From CAYQTE01 sp964420285 (GTDB lineage Bacteria > Planctomycetota > Phycisphaerae > Tepidisphaerales > Tepidisphaeraceae), in assembly GCA_964420285.1 (NCBI GenBank), contig CAYQTE010000004.1:69110-133109 (forward strand): a stretch of 64,000 nucleotides of DNA, given 5' to 3'. Made by a program: the position numbers and the translations under genes. The notes beneath the pieces are model-generated. The model had not been told where the DNA came from and searched no databases. It saw only the letters and a list, made by a program, of their open reading frames with translations. Of the stretch, positions 18,690 through 26,600 are shown in pieces (position 1 is the first letter of the stretch; each line of letters begins with the position of its first letter).

Positions 18690-18926
18690 ATGGGCCGTTT
18701 TTCGGAAATTGAGCAGGCGCTACGGGAACTGCCGCCGGGCGTGCGGTTGGAGATCGGACGTTGGCTGCTGGAGGACTTGCAGGAACGCACCGTTGCAGGC
18801 AATGACTCCGGCAATGGCGGGGAACCGGCCGGGCCGTTGCCGGATTATGCAGCCCGCCGTCGCAGAATTTTCGGGGGCAAGGTTCTGCCGAACATGGTCT
18901 TGGCTGGCCGGGCGGAAGAACGCTAG
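18690..18926 (+). CDS. Orphan antitoxin-like protein
   Basis: The 78-residue frame from the ATG at 18690 reads MGRFSEIEQALRELPPGVRL at its start and ends PDYAARRRRIFGGKVLPNMV. This pairing of an N-terminal helix-rich 'EIExAxxxLP' segment with a C-terminal 'DYxARRxxIFGxKxLPNMV' tail is what I recall from small antitoxins that accompany PIN-domain toxins. No PIN gene follows: after the stop only a short RHTVDFNAFVG frame is left. An upstream start at 18594 would add a stretch without similarity. It converges with another antitoxin-like gene 14 bp away. Confidence 0.58.
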   Translation: MGRFSEIEQALRELPPGVRLEIGRWLLEDLQERTVAGNDSGNGGEPAGPLPDYAARRRRIFGGKVLPNMVLAGRAEER

Positions 18927-18940
18927 GCACACCGTGGATT

Positions 18941-19177
18941 TCAACGCCTTTGTCGGCTGATTGCTTCGGTCAGGGACGGCGCGCCGGGAACGGATGTGGC
19001 GGCCAAGCGTTGGCCAAGAGCGCGAAATTGTTGCAACGCGCCATTGGGGGCGGGGTTGGGATCGACGGCGCTGGAATTCAACACCGCGCCGGCGATCCTG
19101 GGGGCGAGGTATTGGAGAAGGCGAACCTGATCTGGAAGCCCTAACTCGGCAATTGATGCTTCGATCTCTCCGAGCAC
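18941..19177 (-). CDS. Second orphan antitoxin-like protein
   Basis: The 78-residue frame has the helix EIEASIAELGLPDQVRLLQYLAPRI, the common opening of small Phd/DUF2281-like antitoxins ('ELExxIxxLpLxeQlrLlexLaxRI'). It ends FRALGQRLAATSVPGAPSLT then EAISRQRR, a tail typical of antitoxins whose last codons normally overlap a downstream PIN toxin start. Here the DNA after the stop runs straight into the convergent antitoxin gene. The toxin is missing, so the gene is an orphan. Confidence 0.55.
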   Translation of the reverse strand: MLGEIEASIAELGLPDQVRLLQYLAPRIAGAVLNSSAVDPNPAPNGALQQFRALGQRLAATSVPGAPSLTEAISRQRR

Positions 19178-19192
19178 GGATGAGATCAGGTT

Positions 19193-19217
19193 CTTATCCG
19201 TGGAATCCGTGGTTGGA
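19193..19217. repeat. Short fragment of the ACCACGGAT dispersed repeat
   Basis: TTATCCGTGGAATCCGTGG and the following bases match the right half of the element at 20301-20471 (GTGGAATCCGTGGTTAAAT). It lies between the antitoxin-like gene and the HEPN gene. Confidence 0.45.
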
Positions 19218-19223
19218 TTGCTC

Positions 19224-19661
19224 TCACGCCAGGCCTGGATGATGAAGCCTCACCCACGCCTCGGCGTCGGCCGCGAATCTCTGGACGGTCACGATCAACC
19301 CGCTGGCGTCGGTCTCGGTGACGCCGCCGGCAAAGTCGTATTCGCAGTCGTTGCGTTTCATGCGGCATCCGTCGAAGTAGGCCGACAATCCGGCGAAGGC
19401 TGGATCGGCCGCTTCCAGTGCCAGGAAGGTATTGTAATGCCCGCCGACGGACCTGGGGCGGTAGCCGGCGGCGCGCACGATGATGAGGGACAACGTCCGC
19501 GCGGCATCGTAGGCCATGATGAATCGCGAATCGGCGGATAAGTTGGGCGACATAACGTCATTGAGGCACCGCGCCACAATCGAGCGGAGGTTATCCAGTT
19601 CAGACTTGCTCGGCCGGGCGCGGGCCACGCGTTTGTCAGCCAGCAATTTGGCCCAGGTCAT
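19224..19661 (-). CDS. HEPN-domain protein, toxin of an MNT/HEPN module
   Basis: The 145-residue helical protein carries the HEPN RNase/AMPylation-target motif R-x4-H at R70-H75 (RSVGGH), followed by YNTF. The helices LDNLRSIVARCLNDV and FIMAYDAARTLSLIIVRAAG before it are those of the SAV_6107-like HEPN group. HEPN toxins cleave RNA; the partner nucleotidyltransferase neutralises them, in known cases by modifying a Tyr near the motif (here Y76 is adjacent). The ATG at 19661 lies 26 bp inside the upstream gene, so the two are translationally coupled. Confidence 0.8.
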   Translation of the reverse strand: MTWAKLLADKRVARARPSKSELDNLRSIVARCLNDVMSPNLSADSRFIMAYDAARTLSLIIVRAAGYRPRSVGGHYNTFLALEAADPAFAGLSAYFDGCRMKRNDCEYDFAGGVTETDASGLIVTVQRFAADAEAWVRLHHPGLA

Positions 19662-20235
19662 GGCTATTGCCTATCACAAACAGCTTGGGTTTGTCCAGCA
19701 CGCGCGTCAGGAAATGGTCCTTTGTTGCACGTTTCCTGGCGAATTCGGCCGGGGTGTAGATGGTGGGGTTGACCTCCCGGCCGAGCAAATCGCGTGCGCG
19801 GCGCAGGGTCAGTGCAAGCTCTGGCGGCGAGATGGGGCCGATCACCATGATGTCGATGTCGCTGTCGCTGCGCTCGCGGCCGGCGGCGATGGAGCCGTAC
19901 ACGAAAACGATTTGCAGCTTGGCGGCCAAGGGCCGCAGGGCATCGGCCAGGACATCGACCAGCCCGGCCGTCTTTATCAGCAGGCCGCGAAGGTCGGGGA
20001 ACAGCGGTGAGTCGGCGTTGGCCCGGAAGTAGGCCATTCGCCCCTGCCGGTGGGATTTGAGTATGCCGGCCTGAGTGAGGTTTTGCAGTTCGCGCTGGAG
20101 GCTGGAGGACGGGACGTTCATGCGTCGTGCCAGCTCCGAGACGTACCATGCGCGGTCGGGGCGAACGAGCAGGGCGGCGAGGATTCCCTGTCGGGTTCGG
20201 GGGAGCAGGGCGTCGAGGGAACGGGAATTTCGCAT
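19636..20235 (-). CDS. MNT-type nucleotidyltransferase antitoxin with N-terminal winged HTH
   Basis: Residues 1-80 form a winged helix (RQGILAALLVRPDRAWYVSE, then SSLQRELQNLTQAGIL) of ArsR/MarR-like shape. Residues 105-160 are a minimal nucleotidyltransferase with the G-S-x10-D-x-D motif: GS at 114-115 and D126/D128 in YGSIAAGRERSDSDIDIMVI. The antitoxin probably modifies and silences the HEPN partner and uses the HTH to bind its own promoter. The start codon at 20235 is only 8 nt from the predicted -10 box, so the mRNA may be leaderless. Fusion of HTH and MNT in one chain is known but less common than a lone MNT. Confidence 0.85.
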   Translation of the reverse strand: MRNSRSLDALLPRTRQGILAALLVRPDRAWYVSELARRMNVPSSSLQRELQNLTQAGILKSHRQGRMAYFRANADSPLFPDLRGLLIKTAGLVDVLADALRPLAAKLQIVFVYGSIAAGRERSDSDIDIMVIGPISPPELALTLRRARDLLGREVNPTIYTPAEFARKRATKDHFLTRVLDKPKLFVIGNSHDLGQIAG

Positions 20236-20272
20236 ATTGCGTAATTGTTGACGCAGATTGCGTAAATGTCAA
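20231..20272 (-). promoter_or_regulatory. Promoter and twin operators of the MNT/HEPN module
   Basis: On the minus strand, TTGACA (20267-20272) and AACAAT (20244-20249) are 17 bp apart. Two 11-bp imperfect palindromes with CGCA/TGCG arms (20252-20262 and 20231-20241) are centred 21 bp apart, two helical turns. They are embedded in direct repeats TTACGCAATCTGCG and TTACGCAATATGCG. One overlaps the promoter spacer, the other the start codon. The spacing suits cooperative binding by the HTH of the gene's own product. Confidence 0.68.
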
Positions 20273-20300
20273 GGAGCGGACGCGCGAACAAGGGAAATGT

Positions 20301-20471
20301 CTCACGCGGAGGCGCGGAGGGCGCGGAGAAAATGCGAATACAAGTTGACCACGGATGGGCACGGATGAACACGGATAAAAAGCAAGCCGAACGCATCATT
20401 CCTTATGCGTTTATCAGTGGAATCCGTGGTTAAATCATATTTTCTCCGCGTTCTCCGCGCCTCCGCGTGAG
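20301..20471. repeat. 171-bp inverted-repeat element (CTCACGCGGAGG ... CCTCCGCGTGAG)
   Basis: The 33-bp terminal arms at 20301-20333 and 20439-20471 are inverted copies with two mismatches. Inside, CCACGGAT and ATCCGTGG form a second inverted pair, so the whole unit can fold into a long hairpin. It encodes nothing. A half copy with shared flank is at 14270-14405. The long arms and size recall a MITE-like, non-autonomous element. Confidence 0.82.
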
Positions 20472-20550
20472 GAATCCTCGATCGCCTTGGTTTGGGTTGC
20501 GGGCGAGCGAATTTGATCTGTGTCCTCGGAACACCCAGAATGCGGGGACT

Positions 20551-21486
20551 GTGGATCAGACGATCGACCATCACGACTTGAGCGCCACCGCGCGGTCTGG
20601 GTATGTGCCGTCGGCGGGGGTGGCGCTGGTGGCGCTGCTGGTGGCGACGGGGCTTTGGGGGTCGACGTTTGTGTTTATCCAGGCGGTGGAGACGACCGAT
20701 TCTGCGAAATATCTCAGTCCGGCGGCGCTGACGTTTGGGAGGTTCGCGGTGGCGAGTCTGGCGTTTGTGCCATTCGCACGGCGGGCGCTGCGGTATTGGC
20801 GGGCGGGGATCGAACTGGGGTTTCTCATGTGGGCGGGGTACGCGACGCAGGCCGTGGCGTTGCTGTATACGTCCGTGCCGCGGGTGGCGTTTTTGTCGAG
20901 TTTGTATGTGATCCTGCTGCCGATCGGCGCGTTTGTGCGCGGGAGAAAGGTGTCGGGGCTGGTTTGGGTGGGGGCGGTGCTGGCGGTGGTGGGGACGGGA
21001 TATTTGTCATCCGACGGCGGGCCGCCGAATCGTGGGGATGCCTGGGCGCTGGCGACGGCCGTGGCGTGGGCGTTCTTTATCGAGCGGTTTGGGCATCATT
21101 GCCGGCGTGCGCCGATGCAGGCGGTGGCGGCGATGAATGTGTGGGGAGTGGCGCTGTTTTCGCTGGCGTGGTTCATCGCTTCGCGCGGATCGCTGGCGGG
21201 GCTGACGATGGGTGCGGCGCGGCAATTGCCGTGGGCGACGCTGATCTATCTGGGAGTGGGGGCGACATCGCTGGTGGCGGTGCTTCAGGCGATCGGGCAA
21301 CGAAAGATCGCGGCGCCGCAGGCGGCGATTCTGTATACGCTGGAGCCGGTGTTCGCGTGCGTGGCGGCGTATCTGTATCGCGGGACAGTGTTACATCCGA
21401 GCGGTTTTTTTGGGGCGTTTCTTATTTTGCTGGCGGCGGTGGTGAGTCAGTGGCCGGGGTTGCGAGAGGGGGGAGTGACAGGGTGA
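20551..21486 (+). CDS. EamA/DMT-family transporter
   Basis: This inner-membrane protein of about 311 residues has ten predicted hydrophobic helices in two EamA repeats. The first opens ALLVATGLWGSTFVFIQAVE and contains SPAALTFGRFAVASLAFVPF; the second contains GDAWALATAVAWAFFIERFG and later AAILYTLEPVFACVAAYL. These are the usual drug/metabolite transporter landmarks. The GTG at 20551 is preferred; the ATG-like starts further up (20467) lie inside the inverted-repeat element. The last codons and stop are formed by the GTGACAGG tandem repeat. The substrate is unknown. Confidence 0.82.
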   Translation: MDQTIDHHDLSATARSGYVPSAGVALVALLVATGLWGSTFVFIQAVETTDSAKYLSPAALTFGRFAVASLAFVPFARRALRYWRAGIELGFLMWAGYATQAVALLYTSVPRVAFLSSLYVILLPIGAFVRGRKVSGLVWVGAVLAVVGTGYLSSDGGPPNRGDAWALATAVAWAFFIERFGHHCRRAPMQAVAAMNVWGVALFSLAWFIASRGSLAGLTMGAARQLPWATLIYLGVGATSLVAVLQAIGQRKIAAPQAAILYTLEPVFACVAAYLYRGTVLHPSGFFGAFLILLAAVVSQWPGLREGGVTG

Positions 21487-21631
21487 CAGGGTGACAGGGT
21501 GACAAGGTGACAAGGTGACAGGGTGACAGTCGGGCGCGGACTTCGGATTGGGGATCTGAGATTGGCGACGGAGCTTGGGTGTCGAGTCACCAAGTCACCT
21601 TGTCACCAAGTCACCAAGTCACCCTGTCATC
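21475..21631. repeat. Tandem GTGACAGG repeats with inverted copies, between convergent genes
   Basis: Seven 8-bp units of GTGACAGG/GTGACAAG run from 21475 to about 21529. Six inverted units (GTCACCAA, GTCACCTT and similar) run from 21585 to 21631. The two arms can pair into a large hairpin between the EamA gene and the convergent mltA, where it could end transcription from both sides. The stop codon of the EamA gene lies in the first units. Confidence 0.75.
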
Positions 21632-22876
21632 CTACCGCGGCGCGAACTGGGGTTTAATGGCGATGTAATACAAGGCGCCTTCCTGGAGTTGACGGCCGGC
21701 GAGTTGTTCGGCCTGGGGGCCGATGCCCATGTAGATGTCGCAGCGGCCGCTGGCGCGGATGCCGCCGCCGGTGTCCTGGTCCAACATGAAACCGCGGTAG
21801 GGCTGGAAACCGCCGGCGGGATTGGGGATGGGGACATCGAGGAAGGCGGGCATGGCGCGGGGGTAGATATCCTTGCCGGTGGGGGGCTTGTCGGTGGCGA
21901 TGGAGGCCATGGGGGTGACCGGGACGTTGAGTTTTCCGAACGGGCCGCCGGGGCGCGGCATGAAGAAGACGTAACGCTGGTCCGCCAGCAGGTATTTGTC
22001 CATATCCTGCGGATGCTGCTGGAAGTAATTTTGCAGGCCGGTGAGCGAATACTGGTCGGCCGAGATCACGCCGTCCTTGAGCATCTGCGTGCGCGGGCTG
22101 GTATATTCATAGCCATTGTAACCGGCGTAGCCGATGGTGGTCATGGTGCCATCGGGCAATCGCAGGAGTGCGGAGCCCTGGATGGTGACGACATAGGCCA
22201 GGAATCGTGATTTGAGCCAGTAGAGTTCGTGGCCGGCCAGGACGTTTTGGGTTTCGATCTGGCGGCGGGTGTAGTAGGGGACAACCGAGCCGTCGGGCAA
22301 TCGACGGCCGGACACGACGCCGGTGTTCGGATCGCTGACCAGGTCATCGGGCCGGCCGTAGAGGGGGTAGATGTAGTCGCCGGTGCGTGTGGGGCTGGCG
22401 TCGCAGATGGGGGCGTAGTAGCCGGTGAAGAGAACCCGGCCGGAATAGCCGGAGTTGTCGGAGAGCGGGCCGCCGATGCTTTTGTAGACGTCGAACTGTT
22501 CGCGGACGCGGGCGGCGAGGCGTGCGGGATTGGGCGGGCCAGGATGGAGTTCCTGGGCGATAAGGGCATTGAGGGCGTTGAGGGAAGCGACGGCGCGGTC
22601 GTGGGAGATATCGAGATAGGGGAAGAAGGCCTGGCTGCTGGGCCGGGCGAGATAGTCCAGGCTGTGCTGGATGGATTTTTGCAGGTCGGGTAGGGCGGCG
22701 GGATCGACGCGGAAATCGGGGTATTGATCGGGAGAGATTTTGACCAGGGCGACCTGGCCGGGCGGGAGTTCGCGTTTGTAATCGACGGTGGGCGGGGGCG
22801 TTGGTGTGCAGGCGCCGCTGAGCAGGGCGAGGGCCAGGACGAGTAAGCCGGTGACGCGGACGGTGAATTTGGGCAT
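21632..22876 (-). CDS. mltA: Membrane-bound lytic murein transglycosylase A
   Basis: The 414-residue lipoprotein has signal KFTVRVTGLLVLALALLSGA with lipobox Cys23. The MltA barrel domain follows (VLFTGYYAPICDASPTRTGD, YPLYGRPDDLV), then the C-terminal 3D domain DQDTGGGIRASGRCDIYMG, which carries the catalytic aspartates. It cleaves the glycan strands of peptidoglycan from the outer-membrane side, releasing 1,6-anhydro-muropeptides. The ATG at 22876 has an ideal GGAGG 7 nt upstream. Upstream in-frame starts extend into Pro-rich, purine-repeat DNA and are unlikely. Presence of MltA supports a cell with peptidoglycan and an outer membrane. Confidence 0.92.
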   Translation of the reverse strand: MPKFTVRVTGLLVLALALLSGACTPTPPPTVDYKRELPPGQVALVKISPDQYPDFRVDPAALPDLQKSIQHSLDYLARPSSQAFFPYLDISHDRAVASLNALNALIAQELHPGPPNPARLAARVREQFDVYKSIGGPLSDNSGYSGRVLFTGYYAPICDASPTRTGDYIYPLYGRPDDLVSDPNTGVVSGRRLPDGSVVPYYTRRQIETQNVLAGHELYWLKSRFLAYVVTIQGSALLRLPDGTMTTIGYAGYNGYEYTSPRTQMLKDGVISADQYSLTGLQNYFQQHPQDMDKYLLADQRYVFFMPRPGGPFGKLNVPVTPMASIATDKPPTGKDIYPRAMPAFLDVPIPNPAGGFQPYRGFMLDQDTGGGIRASGRCDIYMGIGPQAEQLAGRQLQEGALYYIAIKPQFAPR

Positions 22877-22939
22877 GAGCGGTTCCTCCATGAACGGGTT
22901 ATAGTATACGGCGCGGCGGCGTGCGTTGCCAGAATCGGG

Positions 22940-23005
22940 CGGGAGGGGATTAGGATTAGGAGGAGGAGTAGGAGCAGGAGTGGGAGAAGGAGCAGGAGCT
23001 TGCGT
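22940..23005 (+). repeat. Purine-rich degenerate GGAGNA repeat
   Basis: The sequence runs GGATTAGGAGGAGGAGTAGG and continues with similar hexamers for about 60 bp, in the divergent intergenic region between mltA and the MarR gene. The rest of that 190-bp region shows nothing else clear. Confidence 0.5.
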
Positions 23006-23068
23006 GCAGAGCTGGGAGGGTCGCGGCGGGCGGATTGACTGGGCGGGAATGGGGGGTACCATTGGGGG

Positions 23069-23602
23069 ATGCAACTATTGCGAGAGACAACTAATTCGTC
23101 CGTGGAGACCTGTGCCGCGGCACTGCTGGAGGGGTTGCCGCCGGTGATGTGGTTTATCCGGCGGAACATGCGGCAGCATCGCGGGGCGCTGTCGGTGCCG
23201 CAGTTCCGGGCATTGGTGAAGGTGGAGCGGGAGCCGTCGATCAGCGTGTCGGCGGTGGCGGAGCATCTGGCCAGTTCATTGCCGACGACGTCGCGGATGA
23301 TGACGGGGCTGGTGGACAAGGGGTTTCTGCGGCGCGTGGAATGCGCCAGGGACCGGCGGCAGGTGTCGCTGGCGATCACGTCGCGGGGACGGCGCGTGCT
23401 GGCGGCCGCCCGGCGCCAGACACAGAAGATGCTGGCCCGGGAAATCGCGTCGTTCAGTGCCGATGAGCTGTCGAAGATCACGGCCGCGATGCGGACGCTG
23501 GGTGATCGATTCGCATCGCTGCGCCGCCAGACTGAGGGATCGGCCAATGGCGCGATGGAAGTAGTGCTTGAGGCACGGCACAACGGCACGACGGCGGAAT
23601 AG
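23069..23602 (+). CDS. MarR-family transcriptional regulator
   Basis: This is a 177-residue winged-helix dimer. The recognition helix is in SVSAVAEHLASSLPTTSRMM, the wing in RRVECARDRRQVSLAITSRG, and long flanking helices lie at both ends for dimerisation. The DxRxxxxxLTxxG-type wing motif is present as DRRQVSLAITSRG. It lies 72 bp upstream of an RND efflux pump on the same strand, and divergent from mltA. It most likely represses the pump operon in response to a small ligand; the ligand is not known. Confidence 0.88.
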   Translation: MQLLRETTNSSVETCAAALLEGLPPVMWFIRRNMRQHRGALSVPQFRALVKVEREPSISVSAVAEHLASSLPTTSRMMTGLVDKGFLRRVECARDRRQVSLAITSRGRRVLAAARRQTQKMLAREIASFSADELSKITAAMRTLGDRFASLRRQTEGSANGAMEVVLEARHNGTTAE

Positions 23603-23674
23603 GCTGCTTCACAATCACGTTCGGAGAGGAATCGGAATCCCCGGCAGCCAAGGCGCTGCATTCGAGGTTGAGCT

Positions 23675-26600
23675 ATGTGGATCGTTCGGCTGGCGCTTCG
23701 TCGCCCCTATACGTTCGTGGTGGCGGCGATGCTGGTCTGCATCCTGGGGATCGTCGCGATCCTGAGCATGCCGACCGATATCTTCCCGGTCATCAATATC
23801 CCGGTCATTTCGGTGATCTTCAATTACGGCGGCATGTCGCCGTCGGATATGGAGCGGCGCATTGTCACGCCGTACGAGCAGATTCTCACCACCACCGTCA
23901 ACGACATCGATCACGTGGAGAGTCAGTCGCTGTACGGCGTGAGCATCACGAAAATTTATCTGCAACCGGGAGCGAGCCTGCCGGCGGCCACGGCGCAAGT
24001 GACGGCGGTTTCGCAGACGGCGATCCGCTCGATGCCGGCCGGAACCACCCCGCCCCTGGTCATCCAGTACAACGCCTCCAGCGTGCCGATTTTGCAGCTT
24101 TCCATCAGCAGCGACACCATGCCCGAACAGGCGCTGTTCGATCTGGCCACCAAGCGCATCCGGCCGGCCCTGGTCACGATTCCGGGGGTTCAGATTCCGT
24201 TTCCGTACGGCGGCAAGCAGCGGCAGATCATGGTCGATCTTGATCCGGGCCGCATGTACGCCTACGGCATTTCCCCGGCGGCAGTGTCGAACGCGATCAA
24301 CCAGCAGAACCTTATTCTGCCGGCCGGTACCGCCAAGATCGGCAGTCAGGAAAACCAGATCGTTCTGAACGGCAGCCCGACGATCGTGGATCAGTTGAAC
24401 AGCATGCCGATCGCCAGTGTCGGCGGGACGACGGTCACGATCGGCGACGTGGCCAGCGTACGTGACGGGTTTTCCGTGCAGACGAATATCGTTCACGCCA
24501 ACAGCAAGCGGGGCATACTGCTATCGATCCTCAAAAGCGGCAATGCATCGACACTGGACGTGGTGAGCAACGTCAAGAAGGCGCTGCCGGGGATCATGCG
24601 GACCATTCCCAATGGAACATCGCTGCATGTGGAGGAGATGTTCGATCAATCGGTCTTCGTGCGCGGGGCGGTGATGGGCGTCGTCAAGGAAGCCGCCATG
24701 GCCGCCGGGCTGACCGGGCTGATGATCCTGCTTTTTCTGGGAAGCTGGCGCAGCACGCTGATCGTCATGATTTCGATCCCGCTGTCGATCCTGGTGTCGA
24801 TCATCGTGCTCTATTTTATGGGCCAGACGCTGAACACGATGACCCTGGGGGGCATGGCGCTGGCGGTGGGGATATTGGTGGACGACGCGACGGTCGGGAT
24901 CGAGAACATCCACCGCAACCTGCACCAGGGCAAACGGCTGGTCGCGGCCATCCTCGACGGCTCGCAGCAGATCGCCGTGCCCGCGTTTGTTTCGACGCTG
25001 TGCATCTGCATCGTGTTCGTGCCTGTGGTCTTCATCAGCGGTACGGCCAAATTCCTGTTCACGCCGCTGGCCATGAGCGTCGTGTTCGCCATGCTCACCA
25101 GCTACGTGCTGAGCCGCAGCCTGCTGCCGACGATGGTGCATTACCTTCTGGCGGCCGAGGTTGAGTTGTACGGCGGCGTTATCGATCAGGACGATCCGCA
25201 TGCCATGAAAGTGCGCGAGCATCAATTGCATCACAAGGTTCGGTCGCGGCTGAAGCCCATTCTGTGGGGCGCGATCGCGGTATTGGCGGCGGCGTTTCTG
25301 GCGATGGACGTGCTGGTGCGTGTGCCGGCATTTGGATCGCTGGCGGGGCAGGCCGTGCATAGTCTGGGGATCGCCGCGGGAACAACCGTGGGCGACATCG
25401 CGGCGTTTGTGGCTGATATCACGCACATGACGACGGGGGGACTGCTGTTTACAGCCGCACTGATTCTGGTGGCCGTGGCGGTCATCGGACTCCACGATGG
25501 ATTCAACCGGCAATTCGAGCGGCTGCGGCGCGTGTACGGCGGGTTTCTGGCCTGGGCGCTGGAACATCGCACGGCGGTCGTGGTGGGATTCGCCCTGCTG
25601 GTCCTCGCATCCTGTTCGCTGGCGCCGTTCGTGGGAACCGACTTCTTCCCGACGGTCGACGCGGGTTTGCTGCGCCTTCACGTGCGCTGCCCGCCGGGAA
25701 CACGCATCGAGCAGACCGAACAGTATTTCGCCCAGGTGGAAAGCGTCATCGCCGACGATATCCCGCAAAGTCAGGTTTCGGCCGTCATCGACAACATGGG
25801 AATCCCCAACAGCGGCATCAATCTGTCACTGAGCGACGGAACCCTGATGTCGCCGGCGGATGGGGAGATCCTGATATCATTGAACGAAAAGCACGATCCG
25901 ACGGCTGGCTATCTGCGCAGGCTGCGTGCCGATCTTCCGCCGAAATTTCCCAACCTGACGTTCTTTTTCGCGCCGGCGGACATCGTGACGCAGGTATTGA
26001 ATTTCGGGATTTCGGCACCGGTGGACGTGCAGATCACGACGGGAATTCTGGCGGATACCGACAAGAATGCCGCCCTGGCCACGAGCATGGCGCATGATCT
26101 GGCGGCGGTTCCGGGCGTGGTGGACGTTCACCTGCAGCAGGTGAGCCGCACTCCCGATCTGCGCGTGAACGTCGATCGCACGTTCGCCAGCCAGGTGGGC
26201 CTCACGCAATCCGACGTGGCCAGCAACCTGCTGATCAGTCTCTCGTCCAGCGGGCAGGTGGCGCCGAATTTCTGGCTGGACCCGAACAACGGCTACTCCT
26301 ATTCGATCTACGTGCAGACACCGCAGTACCGCATGGACACCATCGGCGATCTGGACAACACGCCGGTGCTCTCGGCGTCGATGGTCAACTCCCCGGCCAA
26401 TACGCAGCTTTTGTCGAACCTGGCCAGGACGGCGCCGGGGTTCAGCGCGACGAACATCACGCATTACAACGATCAGCCGACTTTTGACGTGCTCATGGGC
26501 GTGCAGGGCAGCGACCTGGGCAGCGCGGCAAAAAAGATTCAGCAGGTTGTCGACCGCTATGCCGACATCGCCAGGACGCAAACGCCGGCGACAAGCATGG

